DNA of 6,078 nt from CAYLSV01 sp964386435 (lineage in GTDB: Bacteria > Planctomycetota > Phycisphaerae > Tepidisphaerales > Tepidisphaeraceae). The notes under the pieces are model-generated. The model ran no database searches. It was not told the DNA's origin and saw only the letters and a program-made list of their open reading frames with translations. The stretch covers positions 1 through 6,078 of the forward strand of contig CAYLSV010000154.1 of the NCBI GenBank assembly GCA_964386435.1. Reading direction: 5' to 3'. Below, one piece after another: positions 1 to 5,029 of this stretch. The translations under genes were made by a program, and so were the position numbers. Each line of letters opens with the position of its first letter. The first letter of the stretch is position 1.

Positions 1-1
1 C

Positions 2-664
2 TTGGACGGCCCGCGGACGGCGTCGGCGGCAACCGACCTCGCCGGGGCGCGGCTGTGGGCGGACGCGGTCGACTTCAACACGGCCGATTGGCACCGGGCG
101 CATTGGGCGTTGCACTTGCTGCTCCGCGAGGACGACCCCGCCGCCGCGGCCAAGGCGATGACGGACGCCAACGCGGCGGTCGTCGGGCACATGGGCTACC
201 CGAACCCGGCCGCCTACGCCGACCTGCACGCCCGGCGGTTAATCCTGCAGGCCAAGGTGACCGGCGAGTACGACGCCGCCCTCGCCGCCGCCCCCGGCAA
301 CGCCGATTTGCTGATCGACGCGGTGAACCACGGTCCCGACGCTGACGCCGTGTTCGAGGCCGGCCGCGCCCGCTTCGAGACGGTTCTGACGCACTTCCCC
401 GACAGTTCGCGGCTGCACAACTCGCTGGCCTGGTTCCTCGCCCGCACCCGCCGCGACCCGGCCGCCGCCTTGGCCCATGCCGAGCGGGCGCTGGCCCTGG
501 CCCCCACCGACCCGGCGATCATCGACACCCACGCCGAGGCGCTGTTGATCAACGGGCAACGCGAGCGGGCGCTCTCGATCTTCCGCGGCCTGGTCGAGGC
601 CTACCCGTTCGACGAGAGCCACGTCGACCGCCTGAACGAGGCGCTGGCGTTCGAGGCGCAGTGA
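2..664 (+). CDS. TPR-repeat protein, C-terminal part (5' truncated by window edge)
   Basis: This is the last 220 codons of an open frame that enters from the left edge; the TTG at position 2 is only the first codon visible and is probably not the true start. Residues about 133-203 look like two consecutive tetratricopeptide repeats: 'LHNSLAWFLA...DPAAALAHAERALALAPTD' followed by 'AIIDTHAEALLINGQRERALSIFRGLVEAYP', with the usual small residues at helix-packing positions and a proline at the end of each repeat. The upstream 130 residues are alanine-rich and probably helical (an 'AHWALHLLLREDDPAAAAKAM' segment, then 'ADLLIDAVNHGPDADAVFEAG'), but I do not recognise a family. TPRs are protein-interaction scaffolds; the partner and location cannot be read here. 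No catalytic motif or membrane segment is visible in this part. The gene converges on the oxidoreductase, and its TGA lies at the outer edge of an inverted repeat. The reading frame and TPR call are fairly sure; the function is unknown. Confidence 0.8.
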   Translation: MDGPRTASAATDLAGARLWADAVDFNTADWHRAHWALHLLLREDDPAAAAKAMTDANAAVVGHMGYPNPAAYADLHARRLILQAKVTGEYDAALAAAPGNADLLIDAVNHGPDADAVFEAGRARFETVLTHFPDSSRLHNSLAWFLARTRRDPAAALAHAERALALAPTDPAIIDTHAEALLINGQRERALSIFRGLVEAYPFDESHVDRLNEALAFEAQ

Positions 665-769
665 CCCGAACCTGCGGCACGTGGTGCCGCGGCTACCACA
701 GCGAGCAATCTTACTGTATGTGAACTCTGAACGCGTTAGCCGCGGCACCACGTGCCACAGGTTCGGGTC
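663..769. repeat. REP/BIME-like inverted pair between convergent stop codons
   Basis: Two 33-bp arms (663-695 and 737-769) are reverse complements with a single mismatch, separated by a 41-bp AT-richer spacer. Each arm carries its own small hairpin: GCGGCAC, loop CAC, GTGCCGC. On the spacer side of the left arm the minus strand reads GTAG (696-693) directly before the hairpin. The right arm has TTAG (736-739) and one broken stem pair (GTGCCAC). A GTAG foot plus hairpin, in head-to-head copies, is the known layout of REP/BIME elements. The left arm overlaps the TGA of the TPR gene and the right arm ends three bases from the oxidoreductase stop. The whole unit could form a long stem in either transcript and act as a bidirectional terminator or 3'-end stabiliser, although no T-tract follows. 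That role is inference. Confidence 0.85.
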
Positions 770-772
770 GCA

Positions 773-2782
773 TCACCGCCGGTCTGCCTTCAGGTCGAGC
801 CAGTCGTGCTCGGCGTCGGTCAGCTCGACGCCCAGCGCCCCCAGGCTCGACGCCAGCTCGCTCAGGGCGCGCGGGCCGATGAGGGCGATGCTCGGGAACG
901 GCTGCTTCAGCACCCACGCCGCGGCGACGTTGATCGGCGTGGTGCCCTTGGCCTCGGCGAGCTCCGTCGCCCGGCGGCGGCGCTCGAGGTTGGCGTCGCT
1001 CACCCAACACCGCTGCAGCTCCGGCTCGTCCAGATCCCGCTCGGGCACGAAGAACCCGCGGGCCTGGCTGCTCCAGGCGAAGTTGGCCGTGTGCGTCTGG
1101 GCCAGCCACGACCGCCACTCGTCCGCGTGAATGCTTTGGCAACCGGCCCACACCGGCTCGGTCATCTCGGCCAGCGACAGCTGCTGGCTGACCGCGCCGA
1201 AGCCCTGCTTGCCATTGGCGCGGGCGTACTCGTTGGCTTCCTTGACCCGCGCCAGCGTCCAGTTGCTGCCGCCGAAAATGCCCTTGATCCGCCCGGCGGC
1301 CACCTCGTCGTTGAGGGCGTCGACGAACTCGCCGACGGGCACGTCGGGGTTGTCGCGGTGCATGAAGTAAAGGTCGCAGTGGTCGGTGCCGAGCCAGTCG
1401 AGCTGCCGCTTGAGCTCGAGGGCGATCGTCGGCGGATAGCAGTGTGGGGTGTGGGCGCCCTTGCAGATAATCGACACGTCGTCGCGCACACCGCGGACCT
1501 TGAGCCAGTCGCCCAGCGCTTCGCTCCGCAATTCGCCGTAGACGCTGGCGGTGTCGAACGTGCGGCCGCCGGCAGCGTGGTAGGCGTCGTACAGCGGGCC
1601 GACTTGGGCAAGGTTGAACTTGCTGTCGCAACCCATCACGAACCGACTGACCGGCTTGGCCAAGTTATCGAGCGTGAGCGTCGGGATCGTGTCGCCGCGT
1701 TCGAGCGGCTCGCCGCCGATGCGGGTTTTGCGGTAGTTTTCGGGCGTTTCGGCTGGGTAGGTCAGCTTGATCTGTTGCCGCCATTGGTCGAGCGTGGCCA
1801 TGTTGCCCAGCGTGTCGGCGGGCGACATCGCCGGGTGCGGCACCTCGCCGGCGGCCACGGCTTGGGCGAAGGTGTCGGCCTCGACGGCGTAAAGCTTGCG
1901 TTCTTCGGGGAGAGTCAGCGTTTCTTCATTGTCGCCGATGTGGAGGCGGAAGCTGGCGGGATTGTCCGGGTCGCCGGCGGCGGGGATGAACAGGTTATCG
2001 GCGGTGAGCGTGCCGTCGGTGCCGATGAGTCGCAGCTGCGGACCGGGGTGGCGCAGGCGGACACCGGTGACGAGGTTGGCCAGCACGCCGTCGCCGAAGT
2101 CGAGGGTGGCGGTGGCCCACTCGTCAACGCCGGTGTCGCCCAGGTGGCCGGCGGCCTTGAGGCTCTTGGGCTCGGCGAACGGCTGGCCCTGAGCCGCGCC
2201 GGCGAGCAGGCGGGCGATGCTGGTGGCGTAGCAGCCAACGTCGAGGATGCCGCCGCCGCCGAGGTCGAGGTTCATCAGCCGCGACTCGGGGTTGTCCGGC
2301 CCCATGAATGAGAACGTCGCGTGGATGAGTTGCAGCCGGCCGAGCTTGCCGCCGGCGACGACGTCGTAGATCGCCTCCGTCATCGGGTGGCAGCGGTACA
2401 TGAACGCCTCCATCAGCACGACGCCCGCCTGCTCGGCCTCAAAGACGACGGCCTCGGCGTCGGCGCGGTTGAGGCACAGCGGCTTCTCGCACAGCACGTG
2501 CTTGCCGGCGCGGGCGGCCTTGATCGCCCACTCGGCGTGCTGCGGGTGGGGCGTGGCGAGGTAAACGGCCTGCACGTTCTCGTCGGCCAGCAGCGCGTCG
2601 TAGGAGCCGTGGGCGGTGACGTTGCCGTGCTGTTTGGCAAACTCATCCGCCGACGCCTGGCTGCGGCTGCCCACGGCCACGAGCTTGCCCGTGCGGCTGG
2701 TCGGCAAATGCGAGGCAAACGCCCCGGCGATCCGCCCGGTGGAGAGAATGCCCCAGTTCAACGTCGCGCGCGGTTCACTCAT
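773..2782 (-). CDS. Gfo/Idh/MocA dehydrogenase - aldo/keto reductase fusion
   Basis: A 669-residue cytoplasmic enzyme with two oxidoreductase domains. Residues about 7-340 are Gfo/Idh/MocA-like: a Rossmann start 'WGILSTGRIA' (10-19), 'YLATPHPQHAEWA' (74-86), the catalytic-lysine motif EKP (99-101, K100), and the substrate-domain signature 'GGGGILDVGCY' (175-185). A linker of roughly 25 residues leads to an aldo/keto reductase TIM barrel (about 365-669). Its tetrad looks complete: D410 and Y415 in 'FDTASVYG', K441 in 'IICKG', H475 in 'YFMHRDNP'. It also has 'GGSNW' (504-508) and a C-terminal cofactor-loop-like 'LIGPRALSELASS'. Both families use NAD(P)(H), commonly on sugars or cyclitols; the substrate cannot be read here. 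The start is the ATG at 2782, just before the first beta strand; no clear Shine-Dalgarno precedes it. The gene is isolated: a repeat pair separates it from dciA upstream and another from the convergent TPR gene. The domain calls are firm; whether the two active sites act in sequence is unknown. Confidence 0.93.
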   Translation of the reverse strand: MSEPRATLNWGILSTGRIAGAFASHLPTSRTGKLVAVGSRSQASADEFAKQHGNVTAHGSYDALLADENVQAVYLATPHPQHAEWAIKAARAGKHVLCEKPLCLNRADAEAVVFEAEQAGVVLMEAFMYRCHPMTEAIYDVVAGGKLGRLQLIHATFSFMGPDNPESRLMNLDLGGGGILDVGCYATSIARLLAGAAQGQPFAEPKSLKAAGHLGDTGVDEWATATLDFGDGVLANLVTGVRLRHPGPQLRLIGTDGTLTADNLFIPAAGDPDNPASFRLHIGDNEETLTLPEERKLYAVEADTFAQAVAAGEVPHPAMSPADTLGNMATLDQWRQQIKLTYPAETPENYRKTRIGGEPLERGDTIPTLTLDNLAKPVSRFVMGCDSKFNLAQVGPLYDAYHAAGGRTFDTASVYGELRSEALGDWLKVRGVRDDVSIICKGAHTPHCYPPTIALELKRQLDWLGTDHCDLYFMHRDNPDVPVGEFVDALNDEVAAGRIKGIFGGSNWTLARVKEANEYARANGKQGFGAVSQQLSLAEMTEPVWAGCQSIHADEWRSWLAQTHTANFAWSSQARGFFVPERDLDEPELQRCWVSDANLERRRRATELAEAKGTTPINVAAAWVLKQPFPSIALIGPRALSELASSLGALGVELTDAEHDWLDLKADRR

Positions 2783-2851
2783 GCGGCCACGGTAGTCGCG
2801 GCAGGCGGTGGACGTTGACGCGGGGCGAGGGTCGTGATCAAGGGAGCCCGC

Positions 2852-2970
2852 GCGACGCCTCCCGGACTGCGGTGCGTTGCACCGCAGCTACCTTCGCGCG
2901 CAACTTCCTCTCATGCCCACACGTCGGGCGGTAGCTGCGGTGCAACGCACCGCAGTCCGGGAGGCGTCGC
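2852..2970. repeat. REP/BIME-like inverted pair with perfect 40-bp arms
   Basis: The arms at 2852-2891 and 2931-2970 are exact reverse complements over 40 bp, around a 39-bp spacer. A weaker extension (AGGGAG against CTCCCT, with mismatches between) carries the stem outward to about 2842 and 2980. Inside each arm is a perfect 9-bp hairpin with a 3-nt loop (CTGCGGTGC, AAC or GTT, GCACCGCAG; 2867-2887 and 2935-2955). It is preceded on the spacer side by GTAG (2931-2934 on plus, 2891-2888 on minus). The tails continue as TCCGGGAGGCGTCGC. This is the same layout as the pair at 663-769. It lies in the gap between the dciA stop and the oxidoreductase start, so it probably marks the end of the dnaN-dciA transcript. 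Arm identity suggests recent insertion or gene conversion. Confidence 0.9.
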
Positions 2971-2989
2971 GATGTCTCCCTCAAGTCAT

Positions 2990-3412
2990 TCAGAACAACA
3001 CGTCGCGGCGGCCGCTGGCCGAGTCCTGGTACCAGCGGCCGGGGCGGAGGTTCACCTTGCGGAGGCACGCCGACGGGCAGGCGACGGTCAGTTCGTCCTG
3101 CAAACCGGCCAGGAGGAGCTGCTTGAGTTCGTAGAGATGAGCCGAGGAGTCGACCTTGACGGTGAGCGTGCCGCGGTTGAAAGATTCGATGCAGCAATGC
3201 TCGGCGACGGCGGCGGGGACGAGGGCGACCCACGCCTCGCCGATCTGGCCGAACTTCTCCTGGCGGGGGCGGATCTGCTTCGTGAACAGCTTGACCACCT
3301 CGCCGCCCAAGTTGGGCGTCTCGCGCGGCGTGCGGCGGGCCTTCCACCGCTGCAGGCGCTTGATCTCGGCGAGTTTCAGGGCGGGGTCGTCGAACATCAT
3401 CAGTTGCCGCAT
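2990..3412 (-). CDS. dciA: DUF721/DciA-like replicative helicase loader
   Basis: A 140-residue basic protein resembling the DUF721/DciA family. DciA proteins bind DnaB helicase and help load it on DNA in bacteria lacking DnaC/DnaI-type loaders. The family core is visible at about residues 35-125: 'LGGEVVKLFTKQI', then 'IGEAWVALVPAAVAEHC', 'SFNRGTLTVKVDSSAHLYELKQL' and a closing 'CLRKVNLRPG'. This matches the usual order of a tryptophan-containing helix, the 'G.L.V.V.S.A...EL' strand-turn-helix and a basic strand. A lysine/arginine-rich stretch (18-30) precedes the core and a short polar tail follows. I chose the ATG at 3412 because AAAGGA (3419-3424, minus strand) sits six bases upstream. The same frame runs up to an ATG at 3523, but those 37 extra codons translate the repeat-filled spacer and look non-coding. 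It lies downstream of dnaN on the same strand and is probably cotranscribed. The family call is good, though these proteins are poorly conserved. Confidence 0.82.
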   Translation of the reverse strand: MRQLMMFDDPALKLAEIKRLQRWKARRTPRETPNLGGEVVKLFTKQIRPRQEKFGQIGEAWVALVPAAVAEHCCIESFNRGTLTVKVDSSAHLYELKQLLLAGLQDELTVACPSACLRKVNLRPGRWYQDSASGRRDVLF

Positions 3413-3418
3413 GGGACG

Positions 3419-3424
3419 TCCTTT
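3419..3424 (-). promoter_or_regulatory. Shine-Dalgarno of dciA
   Basis: The minus strand reads AAAGGA followed by six bases and then the ATG at 3412. It favours this start over the upstream in-frame ATG at 3523 and the downstream ATGs at 3400 and 3397. Four of its six bases fall inside the 3421-3440 arm of the spacer inverted repeat. Confidence 0.6.
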
Positions 3425-3527
3425 GTCCTTGGTTGTTGGTCCTTCGTCCCGACAAGCCGGGCACCTCATTGTGCGCCACGCCGGGCGAATCACCAACAAC
3501 CAATGACAAAGAACCAAGAACAAATCA
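3419..3527. repeat. Heptamer-patterned inverted repeat in dnaN-dciA spacer
   Basis: Two 20-bp arms, 3421-3440 and 3492-3511, are reverse complements with one mismatch; the core is TTGGTTGTTGGT against ACCAACAACCAA. Weaker pairing (TTCGTCC against GGGCGAA) continues inward, and the 51-bp interior also holds GCAC/GTGC and two direct copies of GCCGGGC (3456-3462, 3480-3486). Both flanks also show a 7-base rhythm: TCCTTTG, TCCTTGG, TTGTTGG, TCCTTCG from 3419 to 3446, and CCAACAA, CCAATGA, CAAAGAA, CCAAGAA, CAAATCA from 3493 to 3527, which ends at the dnaN stop. This fills nearly the whole spacer. It shares no obvious sequence with the GTAG-footed pairs. It could be a MITE-like insertion, although no target duplication is visible, or a regulatory stem upstream of dciA. 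Confidence 0.75.
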
Positions 3528-4637
3528 TCACGTCAAATTCACCGGCATGATCACGTACAGAAAATCCTCGCCCGCCTTGAGCAGCCCCGGGCGGTTGGCG
3601 GCGGAGAGCTCGAAGCGGACCTCGTCGGTGTCGACGACCTTCAGGGCGTCGGTGAAGAACTGCGGGTTGAAGCCGATCTCCACGTCGTCGCCCTCGAACT
3701 TGCCGGCGAAGTTGACCTTCGCCTCGCCGGCGTCGGGGTTGCGGCTGGTCAGCTCCACGCCGCCCTCGGCGAACTTCATCCGCACGCCCTTGCTCTCCTC
3801 GTTGGTCAGCAACGCCGCCCGTTTGATGGCCGACATCAAATCGCTGCACGCGGCGGTCAGGGCCTTGTCGTTGTCCTTGGGAATCACGTCCTTGTACGGC
3901 GGGAACGTGCCCTCGACAAGGTTGCTGGTGACGGTCGCGTCGGGCGTCTTGAAGGCGATGCGGTTGCCCAAGAGTTGCACGCCGACCATCTCTTCGGGGT
4001 CGTTCAGGAGTTTCTCCAAGAGGTTCAGCGCCTCGCGGGGCACGATCGGGCTGGCGGGCTTGTCGCCTTGCTCGCCGGTGCCGCCGCTGACGGGGGTTTT
4101 GGCCAGGGCGAGCCGGCGGCCGTCGGTGGCGACGAACGTCAGGTCGCCGTCGGCGGCGTGCATCAAGACGCCGTTGAACGCATACCGCGTTCCCTCCCGC
4201 GCCGCGGCGAACAGCGTCCGCCCGATCAGCCCTTTGAGCGGCCCGCCGGCGATCTGGAAGTCCGGCTCGCCCTCCACATCGGCCACGTCCGGGAAGTCGC
4301 CCACCGGCTGCGTGAACACCTTGAACTCGCTGTCGGCCCCGCGGATCACCGCCTGGTCCTTCTCGACCTCGATGGAGAGCGTGTCGTCCACGCTCTCGCG
4401 GACAATGTCCCGCAGCTTGTCGGCCGGCAACAGCACGGTGCCGGCCTCCTTCACCTCAACCTGGCTGTCGCGGTAACGGACCGCCAGCTCGAGGTTGGTG
4501 GCCGTCAGCGTCATGCCGTCCTTCTCGGCGTCGAGCTTGACGCACTGCAGCACCGGCTTGGGCGTGCGGCTCTGCACGGCCTGGCCGACCACGCCCAACG
4601 CTTCGAGCAACGCACCGCGATTACAAATCACCTTCAT
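3528..4637 (-). CDS. dnaN: DNA polymerase III subunit beta (sliding clamp)
   Basis: A 369-residue protein matching the usual clamp length (about 365-380) and aligning by eye along its whole length. DnaN forms a head-to-tail dimeric ring around DNA and tethers Pol III and other clamp-binding proteins. The N-terminal domain opens 'MKVICNRGALLEALGVVGQAV' and includes 'TATNLELAVR' (45-54). The middle domain has 'TRYAFNGVLMH' (150-160) and the hallmark 'TDGRRLALAKT' (171-181). The C-terminal domain begins near 'FPPYKDVIPKD' (245-255), includes 'GFNPQFFTDAL', and closes with 'YVIMPVNLT'; the MP dipeptide belongs to the cleft that binds clamp-interacting peptides. All three domains are complete, with no frameshift. 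The start at 4637 has GAGGA nine bases upstream. dciA follows in the same direction after a 115-bp spacer. dnaA does not lie upstream; a divergent LEPR-XLL gene does. Identification is secure. Confidence 0.98.
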   Translation of the reverse strand: MKVICNRGALLEALGVVGQAVQSRTPKPVLQCVKLDAEKDGMTLTATNLELAVRYRDSQVEVKEAGTVLLPADKLRDIVRESVDDTLSIEVEKDQAVIRGADSEFKVFTQPVGDFPDVADVEGEPDFQIAGGPLKGLIGRTLFAAAREGTRYAFNGVLMHAADGDLTFVATDGRRLALAKTPVSGGTGEQGDKPASPIVPREALNLLEKLLNDPEEMVGVQLLGNRIAFKTPDATVTSNLVEGTFPPYKDVIPKDNDKALTAACSDLMSAIKRAALLTNEESKGVRMKFAEGGVELTSRNPDAGEAKVNFAGKFEGDDVEIGFNPQFFTDALKVVDTDEVRFELSAANRPGLLKAGEDFLYVIMPVNLT

Positions 4638-4646
4638 TCGTCCACA

Positions 4647-4651
4647 TCCTC
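4647..4651 (-). promoter_or_regulatory. Shine-Dalgarno of dnaN
   Basis: The minus strand reads GAGGA, then nine bases, then the ATG at 4637. The ATG overlapping this site is out of frame with dnaN, so the 4637 start stands. Confidence 0.5.
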
Positions 4652-5029
4652 GGGTTAGCCGGGCATCCTACCCCAGAAATTCCTGAATCAGAAAAGAGTT
4701 GTCTTCACCGTAGTGATGGGGCTGTTGGTTTCGGGGAGAACTTCCGGGACAAATCACCAACCTCAGCAGCGGCAACAAGTTGCGCGAAGGATTCTCGGAC
4801 CTTGGCCGTGCACAACCTGTCGCGCCCGCTGTCGCGCTCCCTGACACCGGCCGCCGCGCCGGCGCCAGGCAACGCCTCCGCCGCCGCCGCCCGGCGCCAA
4901 CCACTGGATCTTGCGCCAGCGGCGCGACGCGCCCGCGCCAGCATCTGCACCACCGCCCCACCGCGCCCGCGCCAGGGTAAGAGAAGAAGCCGCTTCACCC
5001 GGCCCCACGATTTTGTTACGCTGCCCGGC
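4652..5029. other. Divergent intergenic region upstream of dnaN and the LEPR-XLL gene
   Basis: About 380 bp with no convincing gene. The dnaN-proximal part (about 4670-4760) is AT-richer than its surroundings and should hold the dnaN promoter; a minus-strand TAGGAT lies near 4667-4672, but I see no good -35 box. The part from about 4850 to 4975 is very GC-rich and low in complexity. It has a CCG run and five copies of GCGCCA (starting at 4862, 4894, 4913, 4935 and 4969), two of them inside an exact 14-bp direct repeat (4928-4941 and 4962-4975). The plus-strand promoter for the LEPR-XLL gene must lie at the right end, where TTTTGTTACG (5011-5020) is the only AT-rich patch; this is a guess. Open frames here are arginine/alanine-rich, lack ribosome sites and resemble no family I know. 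Confidence 0.55.

Noticed and set aside
752..2311. 519-codon open frame on the plus strand opposite the oxidoreductase
   Set aside because: It is antisense to a protein with two clear domain families and begins inside the repeat arm; long antisense frames are expected in high-GC coding DNA, and its translation shows no family motif.
3413..3523. N-terminal extension of the dciA frame up to an ATG at 3523
   Set aside because: The 37 extra codons translate the heptamer inverted repeat, lie outside the conserved domain, and the downstream ATG at 3412 has a proper ribosome site.
3419..3527. Short repeats considered as a CRISPR remnant
   Set aside because: The units are 7 bases long and degenerate, arranged as inverted halves with no uniform spacers.
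2834..3550. Plus-strand frame of 238 codons across the second repeat pair, dciA and the spacer
   Set aside because: It crosses two inverted repeats and the reverse strand of dciA, and its translation resembles no protein family.
4638..4646. Possible DnaA box (TCGTCCACA) and chromosomal origin beside dnaN
   Set aside because: It has two mismatches to TTATCCACA, is a single copy, and I see no box cluster or strongly AT-rich unwinding region in the intergenic DNA.
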